NCBI RefSeq assembly: GCF_036075115.1
Contig: NZ_CP107958.1
Location: 4,712,001 to 4,776,000 of the forward strand
Direction of reading: 5' to 3'
Length of the DNA: 64,000 nucleotides
From: Streptomyces sp. NBC_00377
GTDB taxonomy: Bacteria > Actinomycetota > Actinomycetes > Streptomycetales > Streptomycetaceae
Made by a program: the position numbers and the translations under genes. How positions within the stretch are numbered: the first letter of the stretch is position 1; each line of letters opens with the position of its first letter. The notes below the pieces were generated by a model, which searched no databases, was not told the origin of the DNA, and was given only the letters and a program-made list of their open reading frames with translations. Of this stretch, positions 8,277-16,001 are shown piece by piece.

Positions 8277-8324
8277 CGGCAGAGGGAACCTGTTTCACGT
8301 GAAACAGGGCGCTTCCCTCTGCCG
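8277..8324. terminator. bidirectional terminator built around parS 3
   Basis: Outer arms CGGCAGAGGGAA (8277-8288) and TTCCCTCTGCCG (8313-8324) enclose CCTG-parS core-CAGG. The outer 12-bp arms and the inner 20-bp palindrome together give a long near-continuous stem. It lies between convergent genes (serine hydrolase rightward, GNAT leftward) and should terminate both. Confidence 0.75.
8292..8305. promoter_or_regulatory. parS (ParB site) 3
   Basis: A perfect GTTTCACGTGAAAC, extended to CCTGTTTCACGTGAAACAGG. It forms the apex of the terminator hairpin at 8277-8324. Confidence 0.9.
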
Positions 8325-8366
8325 CGAGCCTTTGTACGGGGTGAGGGACCGCCCGGTACCGGGTCC

Positions 8367-8819
8367 TCAGAGTTGCAGTTTGAAGCCCACGTGCGAGGCG
8401 ACGAAGCCGAGGCGCTCGTAGAAGCGGTGGGCGTCGGTACGCGCGGTGTCGGAGGTCAGCTGTACCAGCCGGCAGTTCTCGCGCCGCGATTCCTCGATCG
8501 CCCACTCGATGAACCGGGTGCCCAGCCCGCTGCCACGCTCGTCGGCGTGCACCCGCACGCCCTCGATGATCGACCTGGTCGCGCCCCGGCGGGAGAGTCC
8601 CGGGACGATCGTCAGCTGGAGGGTGCCGACGACGCGTCCCTCGCGGACGGCGACGACGAGACGCTGGTTCGGATCCGCGCTGAGCCGTTCCAGTGCCGCC
8701 AGATAGGGGCTGAGATCGTCCGGCGACTCGCGCTTCGCGCCCAGGGGGTCGTCCGCGAGCATGGCGACGATCGCGGGAAGGTCGTCGGCGACGGCGGCCC
8801 GTATTTCAAGATCTCCCAT
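8367..8819 (-). CDS. GNAT family N-acetyltransferase
   Basis: 150 residues, MGDLEIRAAVADDLPAIVAMLADD... It has the acetyl-CoA loop motif in VHADERGSGLGTRFIEWAIEE (about residues 92-112) and the typical C-terminal ...AHRFYERLGFVASHVGFKLQL ending. Single-domain GNAT enzymes acetylate amines on small molecules or protein N-termini; the FYERLGF ending is common among PhnO/RimI-like members. It is downstream of the marR-type gene on the same strand (10-bp gap), so the two are probably co-transcribed. The substrate cannot be told. Confidence 0.9.
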   Translation of the reverse strand: MGDLEIRAAVADDLPAIVAMLADDPLGAKRESPDDLSPYLAALERLSADPNQRLVVAVREGRVVGTLQLTIVPGLSRRGATRSIIEGVRVHADERGSGLGTRFIEWAIEESRRENCRLVQLTSDTARTDAHRFYERLGFVASHVGFKLQL

Positions 8820-8829
8820 GCCCGCAACC

Positions 8830-9303
8830 CTATGCGTCCAAGGCCGCGACGGGCGCCTTCAATGACTCCACGACCCGTACCAGCGGGGTCAGTTCCGCGT
8901 TCGTGGCAGCTTCGTCGAGTGCTTCACGCAGGGCGGCGTCGTTGGTCGGGCGGGCTTCGGTGAGCAGCTTCAGGCCGGCTTCGGTGACATCGGTGTAGAT
9001 GCCACGGCGGTCGGTGGGGCACAGGTAGCGCTCGAGCAGCCCGCGGTCCTCGAGCCGGGTCACCAGCCGGGTGGTCGCACTCTGGCTGAGGACGACCGCG
9101 TCGGCCACCTGCTTCATCTGCAGATGCCCGCCGACGCCGTCGTGCTGTCGGCTGAGGACGTCGAGCAGCGAGTACTCGCGCACGCTCAGTTCGTGGCCGG
9201 CCTGGAGCGCGCGCTCGATGTGGGCCTCGATCCTCCCGTGCAGGAGAGAGAGGGCACACCAGCCCTGGGCGAGAGCGGTGAGTGCGGGGTCCGTCGCAGT
9301 CAT
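8830..9303 (-). CDS. MarR family transcriptional regulator
   Basis: 157 residues from ATG 9303, chosen because CGGAGGAG lies just upstream; the reading extends further but without a ribosome binding site. The winged-helix region is LSVREYSLLDVLSRQHDGVGGHLQMKQVADAVVLSQSATTRLVTRLEDRGLLERYLCPTDRRGIYTDVTEAGLKLL, including the DRRG wing. MarR dimers usually repress a divergent exporter. Here the divergent gene 141 bp away is an MFS transporter, so that is the probable target, with autoregulation and co-expression of the downstream GNAT. Confidence 0.92.
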   Translation of the reverse strand: MTATDPALTALAQGWCALSLLHGRIEAHIERALQAGHELSVREYSLLDVLSRQHDGVGGHLQMKQVADAVVLSQSATTRLVTRLEDRGLLERYLCPTDRRGIYTDVTEAGLKLLTEARPTNDAALREALDEAATNAELTPLVRVVESLKAPVAALDA

Positions 9304-9444
9304 GGGGGTTCTCCTCCGTCCCGGAGCGGCTGTCACCAGGATAGAGCAATCGCGCAATAGACCGCGTTTGCCTTTAGCCCGCGTCTGCAACTATTGTGTA
9401 CGCACCTTAACCGCACCTGCAATCGTCTGGAAGGTATTCTCCCC

Positions 9445-10671
9445 ATGCCTCTCGCGCTTCTGGCTCTCGCGATCGGGGCCTTCGGAATCGGCACCACCGA
9501 GTTCGTGATCATGGGTTTGCTGCCCGAGGTCGCGGACGACTTCGGGGTCTCCATCCCCACGGCCGGCTTCCTCGTGACCGGCTACGCGCTCGGTGTCATG
9601 TTCGGCGCCCCGCTGATGACGGTCCTCGGTACCAAGGCCTCCCGCAAACGGATGCTGATGCTGCTGATAGGCCTGTTCATCGTCGGCAACCTGCTCTCCG
9701 CCGTCGCCCCTTCCTTCGCCGTGATGCTCCTCGGCCGTGTGGTGGCCTCCCTCGCCCACGGCGCCTTCTTCGGCATCGGCTCGGTCGTCGCCGCGGACCT
9801 GGTCGCCCCGGAGAAGAAGGCCGGGGCCATCGCGATGATGTTCACCGGCCTCACCGTCGCCAACGTCGTAGGAGTACCGCTGGGCACTCTCGTCGGACAG
9901 AACCTCGGCTGGCGCGTCACCTTCGCCGTCGTCGCCGTGCTCGGCGTCGCGGGGCTGGTCGGCATCGCCAAGCTCGTGCCGGACATGCCGCGGGCCGAAG
10001 GGGTGCGCCTGCGGCACGAGCTGGCCGCCTTCAAGAACGTCCAGGTGCTGCTCGCCATGGCGATGACCGTTCTCGGCTTCGGCGGCGTCTTCGCGGCCAT
10101 CACCTACATCGCGCCGATGATGACCCACGTGGCCGGCTTCGCCGACGGATCCGTCACCTGGCTGCTGGTCCTCTTCGGGCTCGGCATGGTCGGCGGCAAC
10201 CTCGTCGGCGGCAAGTACGCCGACCGCGCGCTGATGCCGATGCTGTACGTCTCCCTGGGTGCCTTGGCGATCGTCCTGGCGCTCTTCACGCTGACCGCGC
10301 ACAACAAGGTGCTCGCGGCCCTCACGGTCGCCTTGATCGGCGCTCTGGGGTTCGCCACCGTCCCGCCGTTGCAGAAGCGTGTCCTGGACCAGGCCCACGG
10401 CGCGCCGACGCTGGCCTCGGCGGTCAACATCGGGGCCTTCAACCTCGGCAACGCGCTGTCCGCCTGGCTCGGCGGCCTCGTCATCGCCGCCGGACTGGGC
10501 TACACCGCCCCGAACTGGGTCGGCGCCGCGCTCGCCGCGGGCGCCCTGCTTCTCGCCCTGGTCTCGGCCGCGCTGGAGCGCCGCGCCGGCACCCCTGGTA
10601 CCGCGGGTGCGGCAGGTGCCGTCGTCGCCGGCGGGGCGATCGCCGAGCGGCAGGCGGCCGTCCGGCGGTAG
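9445..10671 (+). CDS. MFS transporter, DHA1 (AraJ / chloramphenicol-efflux-like)
   Basis: 408 residues from ATG 9445. It starts MPLALLALAIGAFGIGTTEFVIMGLLPEVADDFGVSIPTAG, the hallmark of the DHA1 subgroup containing AraJ/YdhP and Streptomyces chloramphenicol-resistance exporters. About 12 hydrophobic segments follow, with a motif-A region GTKASRKRMLML after TM2. A proton-coupled exporter of small molecules or drugs is expected. It is divergent from a MarR regulator, the usual repressor-exporter arrangement. The GlcG-like gene 169 bp downstream has its own strong ribosome binding site and need not be in the same operon. Confidence 0.9.
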   Translation: MPLALLALAIGAFGIGTTEFVIMGLLPEVADDFGVSIPTAGFLVTGYALGVMFGAPLMTVLGTKASRKRMLMLLIGLFIVGNLLSAVAPSFAVMLLGRVVASLAHGAFFGIGSVVAADLVAPEKKAGAIAMMFTGLTVANVVGVPLGTLVGQNLGWRVTFAVVAVLGVAGLVGIAKLVPDMPRAEGVRLRHELAAFKNVQVLLAMAMTVLGFGGVFAAITYIAPMMTHVAGFADGSVTWLLVLFGLGMVGGNLVGGKYADRALMPMLYVSLGALAIVLALFTLTAHNKVLAALTVALIGALGFATVPPLQKRVLDQAHGAPTLASAVNIGAFNLGNALSAWLGGLVIAAGLGYTAPNWVGAALAAGALLLALVSAALERRAGTPGTAGAAGAVVAGGAIAERQAAVRR

Positions 10672-10840
10672 AGATCGCCGGTCACCCCGCCGCAGGAGCC
10701 GTCCCGGCACACCGGCGCCCGGCCGTCATCCGCAGCTGATCTCGACCACGCCGTCCCGCAACGCCACCTCTGCCCGACCGGCGACGCCGAACCGACCGGC
10801 GAGCCGCGCCCTCGTCGACCCCGCAAGGAGAAACCCCCTC

Positions 10841-11260
10841 ATGAGCACCACCACCGTCGCGCCCCTGACCATCCAGGACGCCGAAGCCCTCGTCACGGCC
10901 GCCCGCCGCGCCGCCGGGGCCGAAAGGGTCACGGTCAGCGTCACCGTGCTGGACGCCGGCGGACATCTGCTGGCCTTCCGGCGCGACGACCGCGCTGTAC
11001 TGATCTCAGGAGAGACGAGCACACGGAAGGCGTACACCGCGCTTCAGCTGAACGCCCCCACCTCCGACCTCGTCGACGCCGTACAGCCCGGCGGCTCCTT
11101 CCACACCCTGCCCACCGCGTTGGACCGACCGCTGCTGTTCATCGCAGGCGGGGTGCCGGTGCACCGCGACGGCCGTCTGATCGGAGCGATCGGGGTCGGA
11201 GGCGGCGCCCCGGAGCAGGACCACGACTTCGCCACGGCCGCCGTCAAGACGCTCACCTGA
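10841..11260 (+). CDS. GlcG/HbpS-family heme-binding-like protein
   Basis: 139 residues from ATG 10841 behind AAGGAGAAACCCCCTC. The family pattern is clear: ITIQDAE-type start, VSVTVLDAGGHLLAFRRDD, ETSTRKAYTALQLNAPTSDL, and IAGGVPVHRDGRLIGAIGVGGGAPEQDHDFA. Members include Streptomyces HbpS (an exported heme-binding sensor partner of SenS/SenR) and GlcG of glycolate loci. No signal peptide and no senSR genes are nearby, so it is a cytosolic paralogue of unknown ligand. The stop codon lies inside a run of CTGAC pentamers and a bidirectional terminator follows. Confidence 0.85.
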   Translation: MSTTTVAPLTIQDAEALVTAARRAAGAERVTVSVTVLDAGGHLLAFRRDDRAVLISGETSTRKAYTALQLNAPTSDLVDAVQPGGSFHTLPTALDRPLLFIAGGVPVHRDGRLIGAIGVGGGAPEQDHDFATAAVKTLT

Positions 11261-11285
11261 CCTGACCTGACCTGACCCGTGTACG

Positions 11286-11325
11286 ACAACGCCGGTCCCC
11301 AGCCATCGACGGGGACCGGCGTTGT
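11286..11325. terminator. bidirectional terminator between GlcG-like gene and GNAT
   Basis: Perfect 15-bp arms ACAACGCCGGTCCCC / GGGGACCGGCGTTGT around a 10-nt loop, in a convergent 78-bp gap. It should serve both genes. Confidence 0.85.
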
Positions 11326-11338
11326 CCGTGCCCCGGCT

Positions 11339-12205
11339 TCAGCCGGCTGCCACGGTGAGCGGCGCGAACCGGCGGCGCCAGTCGCCCGGCAACTCCGCGA
11401 TCCCGTGGGTCATCACGGCATTGAAGGCCACGGACCGTAGACCCCGGCCTTTCACCCACGCCAGCAGTTCCTCGTGCCGCACGTCGATGTCAGTGCGCAG
11501 CGGCCGGTCGGTGTGGGCGGCGAGGGAGGTCAGCAGCGCCTTCGCGGTCTCCGTGTCCCTGGCGATCAGTGGGCCGACGACCTGAGTGTCCATGTTCGGC
11601 CAAGCGGCGGCGTAGCCGACGATCCGGCCTTCGTCCTCGGCGACGCGCAACTGGTCGGCGAAGGCAGGCAGACGGGTGATCACATGCGTGCGGTCGGTTC
11701 CGAAGACCTCCTCGTCGAGCCGGAGGATCGTGATGAGGTCCTCGGCCGTGGCGGCACGGGTGACGACGTGTGAGGCCGGCTGGTCCGGCGTGAAACGCCC
11801 ACGCACCATTTCCGCCCGCCCCGTGGTCTTGAAACCCAGCTCCTCGTAGAGCGGACGGCCGTTCGGCGTGGCGTGCAGGGTCAGCGGGGTGGTGCCCATC
11901 ACGGAGATGACGTGGCGCATCAGGCGTCGGCCGACGCCCTGCCTGGCGTGCCGCTCGGCGACCAGCATCATGCCGATGGCGCCGAGGGCGGGGCGGCCGT
12001 GCGGGCCGTACTCGGTGACGACACAGGCGCTGACGAGCCCGCCGTCGGGGTCGTCGATGCCGTAGCCCGTTCCGGCCGAAAGGAGGAAGCCCCATTTGTG
12101 CTCCTCGCGCGGCCACCCCCGGTCCTCGGACAAGTCAGCGCAGGCGGTGAGATCGCGGAGCGTCAGACGACGGACGGGCAGAGCGGTGAGGGAAGGAGTC
12201 GGCAC
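11339..12205 (-). CDS. GNAT family N-acetyltransferase (two GNAT-like halves)
   Basis: 288 residues from a GTG at 12205, read as MPTPSLTALPVRRLTLRDLTACADLSEDRGWPREEHKWGFLL. The reading is open further upstream, but the ...PVRRLTLRDL segment is the usual GNAT beginning. The first half carries the CoA loop ...LVAERHARQGVGRRLMRHVI, and the second is a degenerate GNAT-like domain (MVRGRFTPDQ...VTRAATAEDLITILRLDEEVFGTDR). A few percent of streptomycete GNAT proteins have this double organisation. It is monocistronic, with a parS at 12317 upstream. The substrate is unknown and the start is moderately certain. Confidence 0.82.
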   Translation of the reverse strand: MPTPSLTALPVRRLTLRDLTACADLSEDRGWPREEHKWGFLLSAGTGYGIDDPDGGLVSACVVTEYGPHGRPALGAIGMMLVAERHARQGVGRRLMRHVISVMGTTPLTLHATPNGRPLYEELGFKTTGRAEMVRGRFTPDQPASHVVTRAATAEDLITILRLDEEVFGTDRTHVITRLPAFADQLRVAEDEGRIVGYAAAWPNMDTQVVGPLIARDTETAKALLTSLAAHTDRPLRTDIDVRHEELLAWVKGRGLRSVAFNAVMTHGIAELPGDWRRRFAPLTVAAG

Positions 12206-12316
12206 GCGGGTCAGGCTGTCCGATGGGTACGCGCGGCGTCCACCTGTTTCCCTGAGACCTGCGTGCTTTTGGCCACCTCGTATCCCACCCTCACGCCACG
12301 TCGGCACCGAGAGAGT

Positions 12317-12330
12317 GTTTCACGTGAAAC
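12317..12330. promoter_or_regulatory. parS (ParB site) 4
   Basis: A perfect GTTTCACGTGAAAC in the divergent 192-bp region between the GNAT (leftward) and HAD (rightward) genes. Confidence 0.9.
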
Positions 12331-12397
12331 AGCGGTGACGGGCAGCGCGAAACAAGCCTCCTCAGGAACGTGACACGCTTCCCGCTAGCCTCGGGTC

Positions 12398-13030
12398 ATG
12401 GCGAGACTTCACCTCTTCGACCTCGACGGCACGCTGCTGCACGGGACTTCCGCGCCGCTGGAGATCTCCCGTCAGCTCGGCCTGGAAGCCGAGACCATGG
12501 TGCTCGAGCAGTCGATTTCCGCGGGAATGATCGGTCCGCCGGAGTACGCGACACAGGTGCGTGACCTCTGGACCCACCTCACCGACGAGCATGTGACGGC
12601 GGCGTTCGAAGGCGCACCGTGGCTGTCACGTATCCGCGATGTCTGGGCGGAGATCAGGCGCAGGGGAGAGTACTGCGCCGTCGTGTCGCTCTCGCCCTCC
12701 TTTTTTGTGGAGAGGCTCACTGGCTGGGGCGCGCACGCGACCTGTGGATCCCGGTTTCCGATGCTCCCTTTCACCGAGCCCGTGGACCCGGCGGGAGTAC
12801 TGAGCGCGGCGGCCAAGGTGCTGATCGCCGACCGGCTGTGCGTCGAGTTCGGGGTGTCCCGGGACGACTGTGTGGCGTACGGCGATTCACTTTCCGACAA
12901 GGATCTGTTCGCGACCGTTCCCGTCTCGGTGGCGGTCAACTCGGACCGTCATCTGGCGGGCCTCGCAACGCACTCCTATGTGGGACGCGATCTGTGGGAC
13001 GCCTATGAACTGGTGTGCCAGGAGGACTGA
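12398..13030 (+). CDS. HAD-superfamily phosphatase (SerB-like subfamily)
   Basis: 210 residues. HAD motif I is at the very start (MARLHLFDLDGTLLHGTS, nucleophile Asp8 with acid/base Asp10), motif II is VVSLSPSFF, and the motif III/IV region is VAYGDSLSDKDLF. The helical cap after motif I resembles the phosphoserine phosphatase-like (C1 cap) group. The substrate cannot be predicted from sequence; these enzymes dephosphorylate small metabolites in the cytoplasm. The start codon lies 68 bp after parS 4. The next gene is convergent. Confidence 0.88.
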   Translation: MARLHLFDLDGTLLHGTSAPLEISRQLGLEAETMVLEQSISAGMIGPPEYATQVRDLWTHLTDEHVTAAFEGAPWLSRIRDVWAEIRRRGEYCAVVSLSPSFFVERLTGWGAHATCGSRFPMLPFTEPVDPAGVLSAAAKVLIADRLCVEFGVSRDDCVAYGDSLSDKDLFATVPVSVAVNSDRHLAGLATHSYVGRDLWDAYELVCQED

Positions 13031-13101
13031 TGGCCAGAACGGCCAGCTCCTGAACGCAGCTGGGCGTCCGGCGCGTGTCAGGTGTGCTCCCGGCGCCGGC
13101 C

Positions 13102-13124
13102 GAGCGCTCCGGGCTCCGGAGCTC
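13102..13124. terminator. short hairpin between convergent HAD and Nudix genes
   Basis: CTCCGG-GCT-CCGGAG with flanking GAGC/CTC, giving a short GC-rich stem in the 110-bp convergent gap. This is weak evidence. Confidence 0.4.
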
Positions 13125-13140
13125 CCCGACGCTCCCGATT

Positions 13141-13623
13141 TCAGCCCAGGTCAGGCGCGTGCATGGCGCGCACGCCCTCGATGTTGCCGTCGAGATAGTG
13201 CCGTAGCGACAGCGGTACGAGGTGGACGGAGGCGATCCCGACCCGGGTGAACGGAATACGGACGATCTCGTACTCGCCGGCGGGTTCCTCGATCTCAGGG
13301 CCGTGGCGCAGGGCCGGGTCCATGGACTCCAGGCGGCAGACGAAAAAGTGCTGCACCTTCACTCCGGTCGCGCCCCCGTCCGCACCGATGTGCTCGACGG
13401 TGTCGACGAAGCAGGGCACGACGTCAGCGATCTTGGCCCCGAGTTCCTCGTGGACCTCGCGGTGAAGGGCGTCCACCACGGTCTCGTCGTCCGGTTCGAC
13501 TCCGCCACCGGGCGTGACCCAGTAGGGATCCACGCCGGGCTTGGTGCGCTTGATCAGGATCAGGTTGTCGCCGTCCAGCAGAACGGCTCGTGCGGTGCGC
13601 TTGACCACGGGTCGGACGGTCAT
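13141..13623 (-). CDS. Nudix hydrolase
   Basis: 160 residues from ATG 13623 (MTVRPVVKRTARAVLLDGDNLILIKRTKPGVDPYWVTPGGG). The complete Nudix box runs from GGGVEPDDETVVDALHREVHEELGAKI (pattern GX5EX7REUXEEXGU), which binds the metal and pyrophosphate. Such enzymes cleave nucleoside diphosphates linked to another moiety. The exact substrate is unknown; the ITPGGGVEP-style sequence is common among streptomycete Nudix proteins of NUDIX_ADPRase/MutT type. A parS (13645) lies 22 bp upstream of the start codon and so overlaps the probable promoter or leader. It is convergent with the HAD gene. Confidence 0.92.
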   Translation of the reverse strand: MTVRPVVKRTARAVLLDGDNLILIKRTKPGVDPYWVTPGGGVEPDDETVVDALHREVHEELGAKIADVVPCFVDTVEHIGADGGATGVKVQHFFVCRLESMDPALRHGPEIEEPAGEYEIVRIPFTRVGIASVHLVPLSLRHYLDGNIEGVRAMHAPDLG

Positions 13624-13644
13624 GGGAGAAATGTGGCCCCGCTG

Positions 13645-13658
13645 GTTCCACGTGAAAC
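13645..13658. promoter_or_regulatory. parS-like site 5 (one mismatch)
   Basis: GTTCCACGTGAAAC, one base from the parS consensus, between the lysR gene end (13712) and the Nudix start (13623), both leftward. It sits where the Nudix promoter or leader should be. Confidence 0.75.
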
Positions 13659-13711
13659 ATCGTGAGGTCTCCCGGGCGAGATCATTCGGTGGAACCGGTC
13701 GAACACACCGG

Positions 13712-14617
13712 TCAGTACCAAGCGGCGGCCGCCCCCAGCAGCCACTCGTGGGCCTGTGCGACATGCGGCATCGCCAGTGTTCCCGTGCGGACCACCAGCA
13801 CGTAGGTCCGTAACGGCGGCACCGCCGGTTCGTGCAGCGCGACGACGTCCCCGCGCTCGAGAGCGGCAGCGCACAGATAGCGGGGCAGAACCGCCAGACC
13901 GGCGCCGGCGACAGCGCAGGCGAGGACCGCGCGCAGGTCGGGAACGATGACGGTGCCCGAGGCCGCGGGGCGGGAGCCGAAGACGGTGGCCCAGTAGCGG
14001 GAGACCAGGGGCAGCGACTCGTGGACCTCGATGACCGGGACGTCGTCCAGCGCGGCCGCGCCCTTGCGGCGCAGTTTCCCGGCGCCGATGCGCTCGTCCC
14101 ACCTGGGGGCGGCGACCAGGACGTGCTCCTCGTCGCACAGCGGAGTGGCCGTGAACAGCGCCCCGCGCGGGCGGGCCGTACTGATGGCCAGGTCGTGGTG
14201 GCCGGCGGCCAGGCTCTCCAGGACCTCCTCGGCGTTGCCGAAGGAGGCACGCAGGGCCAACCCCTGTCCGTCACTGCCGGCCAGTTCGGTGAGGGCGGGG
14301 AGGGCCCGCTCGGCGGTGAACTCGGGAGGGCCGGCGAGATGCAGTGTCCGCCCGGTGGATTCGTCGTCGAGGCCGGCCTCGGTGATCTCCATCAGGGCGT
14401 CGAGATGAGGCGCGGTCTTGTGCGCGAGCTCGTCACCGATGCTCGTCGGCGTCACACCGCGAGCCTGCCGCAGGAACAGGGGACGGCCCAGCTGCCGCTC
14501 CAGTGTGCGGATCTGCGAGGTGACAGCCGGCTGGGACAGTCCCAGCAGAGCGGCGGCGCGAGTGAAGGAGCCGGCCCGGTGCACGGTCACGAAGGTACGC
14601 AGCAAGGCCAGATCCAC
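13712..14617 (-). CDS. LysR-type transcriptional regulator
   Basis: 301 residues, the usual LTTR length. The N-terminal HTH is MDLALLRTFVTVHRAGSFTRAAALLGLSQPAVTSQIRTLERQLGRPLFLR, followed by the linker and a periplasmic-binding-like effector domain (about residues 90-295). LTTRs bind T-N11-A dyads. Such an AT-rich dyad lies at 14671-14688, 54 bp upstream of the start, probably for autoregulation. The neighbouring cystathionine lyase-like gene is on the same strand but upstream and separated by a strong terminator, so the target is uncertain. Confidence 0.93.
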   Translation of the reverse strand: MDLALLRTFVTVHRAGSFTRAAALLGLSQPAVTSQIRTLERQLGRPLFLRQARGVTPTSIGDELAHKTAPHLDALMEITEAGLDDESTGRTLHLAGPPEFTAERALPALTELAGSDGQGLALRASFGNAEEVLESLAAGHHDLAISTARPRGALFTATPLCDEEHVLVAAPRWDERIGAGKLRRKGAAALDDVPVIEVHESLPLVSRYWATVFGSRPAASGTVIVPDLRAVLACAVAGAGLAVLPRYLCAAALERGDVVALHEPAVPPLRTYVLVVRTGTLAMPHVAQAHEWLLGAAAAWY

Positions 14618-14670
14618 GCAGCGTCCTCCTCTTCCCTGCCCTTCTCTTCCGGCTCCGAGGCAGGACCCAA

Positions 14671-14688
14671 CTATAAATAAGTCGATAG
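14671..14688 (-). promoter_or_regulatory. LTTR-type dyad upstream of lysR-family gene
   Basis: CTATAAATAAGTCGATAG, an inverted CTAT-N10-ATAG with a T-N11-A core, strikingly AT-rich in a GC-rich surrounding. It is placed 54-71 bp before the LysR start, a typical regulatory binding site position. Confidence 0.5.
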
Positions 14689-14767
14689 GTCTCTGTCGCT
14701 ACAGTGATTGGACACTGACACAGAGTCAACTAGCCTTGTGCGCGCGGTTCTTCACGCGTGGAACCGA

Positions 14768-14806
14768 GGGCGGTCCGAGCCACGAGGGGGGAGGCTCGGA
14801 CCGCCC
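14768..14806 (-). terminator. terminator of the ptpA - lyase operon
   Basis: A perfect 14-bp stem GGGCGGTCCGAGCC / GGCTCGGACCGCCC with an 11-nt purine-rich loop, 40 bp past the stop of the leftward lyase gene. It is among the strongest hairpins in the window. Confidence 0.85.
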
Positions 14807-14846
14807 GCCATATGCAGGGGGACCCCGTCGAGGCTTCCTAAGACGC

Positions 14847-16001
14847 TCACCGCGCCGACTCCTCCAGCGCCCGCAGCACATCCGCCACCAGGTCCTCCGG
14901 GTCCTCGGCGCCCACGGACAGCCGGATGAAGCCCTCCGGCACCGCGTCCCCGCCCCAGCGTCCCCGCCGCTCCGCGGTGGACCGCACTCCGCCGAAACTC
15001 GTCGCGTCCTCCACGAACCGCAGCTCCTCGAGGAAACGCTCGGCACGCGCGCGGGTGGGCAGCGTGAAGGAGATCACGCATCCGTAGCGACGCATCTGCT
15101 GCGAGGCGACCTTGTGGGAGGGATCGTCCGGCAGCCCCGGGTACCGCAGCCCGCTCACCTCGGGCCGCCCCAGCAACGCCTCGGCCAGGGTCATGGCAGT
15201 GGCGTTCTGTCGGTCGACGCGCAACTGGAGTGTGGCGATCGACCGGTGAGCGAGCCAGGCTTCCATGGGCCCGGGGATCGCCCCGACGATCTTGCGCCAG
15301 CGCCGTACGGACGTCATCGGCTCACCGGCCCGCCCGGTGACATAGCCGAGGAGGACGTCGCCGTGGCCCGTGAGCTGCTTGGTGCCGCTCGCCACCGAGA
15401 AGTCGGCGCCGAGTTCCAGCGGGCGCTGCCCGAGCGGGGTGGCGAGCGTGTTGTCGACTGCCACCAGGGCGCCACGCGCGTGTGCCGCTTCCACGAGCCG
15501 CCGGATGTCGCACACCTCGAGCCCGGGATTGGACGGGGACTCGATCCACAGCAGCTTCGCGCCGTCCAGGACGTCCAGTTGGGCGTCGCCGCCGGTCGGC
15601 GCGGTGCGCACCTCGATGCCGTACGCCTCCAACTGCGCGCGCACCATGGGCAGCACCTGGTATCCGTCGTCGGGCAGAACGACGGTGTCGCCGGCCCGCA
15701 GCTGCGAGAACAGCACCGACGAGATCGCGGCCATGCCCGAGGCGAAGACGAGCGTCTCGACGCCGTCCCGGCCCGGCGCCTCGAGCTCGCCGATGGCACG
15801 CTCCAGATGGGTCCAGGTCGGGTTCTCGTCACGGCCGTAGGTGTACGGGCCCGTGGGCTCGCCCGGCAGGTGGAAGTGCGCTGCGAACACCGGCCCGGGA
15901 AGGGTCGGCTCGTGCTTCACCGGCTCGGGCAGCCCGGCCCGCACCGCACGCGTGCCCTCGCCGGGGCCTTCGGGGCGCTCTCCCTGGGGGGATTCGTTCA
16001 T
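14847..16001 (-). CDS. cystathionine gamma-lyase-like PLP enzyme (Cys/Met metabolism family)
   Basis: 384 residues, the normal length for the fold. The active-site region is SVASGTKQLTGHGDVLLG, in which the lysine of SGTKQ is the Schiff-base residue (cf. SxTKYxxGHSD in the family). FASGMAAISSVLFSQLRAGDTVVLPDDGYQ is the cofactor-phosphate loop, and the end is GFIRLSVGAEDPEDLVADVLRAL. Family members perform gamma-elimination or gamma-replacement on cystathionine and homocysteine derivatives in trans-sulfuration. It starts inside the ptpA stop (ATGA overlap), so the two are translationally coupled. The exact reaction (lyase or synthase) is not settled by sequence alone. Confidence 0.88.
   Translation of the reverse strand: MNESPQGERPEGPGEGTRAVRAGLPEPVKHEPTLPGPVFAAHFHLPGEPTGPYTYGRDENPTWTHLERAIGELEAPGRDGVETLVFASGMAAISSVLFSQLRAGDTVVLPDDGYQVLPMVRAQLEAYGIEVRTAPTGGDAQLDVLDGAKLLWIESPSNPGLEVCDIRRLVEAAHARGALVAVDNTLATPLGQRPLELGADFSVASGTKQLTGHGDVLLGYVTGRAGEPMTSVRRWRKIVGAIPGPMEAWLAHRSIATLQLRVDRQNATAMTLAEALLGRPEVSGLRYPGLPDDPSHKVASQQMRRYGCVISFTLPTRARAERFLEELRFVEDATSFGGVRSTAERRGRWGGDAVPEGFIRLSVGAEDPEDLVADVLRALEESAR

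Noticed and set aside
13424..13660. Open frames starting MFHVE or similar at parS sites
   Set aside because: The parS palindrome gives FHVK/FHVE codons on either strand, so such starts recur by chance; only cydCD and dtpA have independent support.
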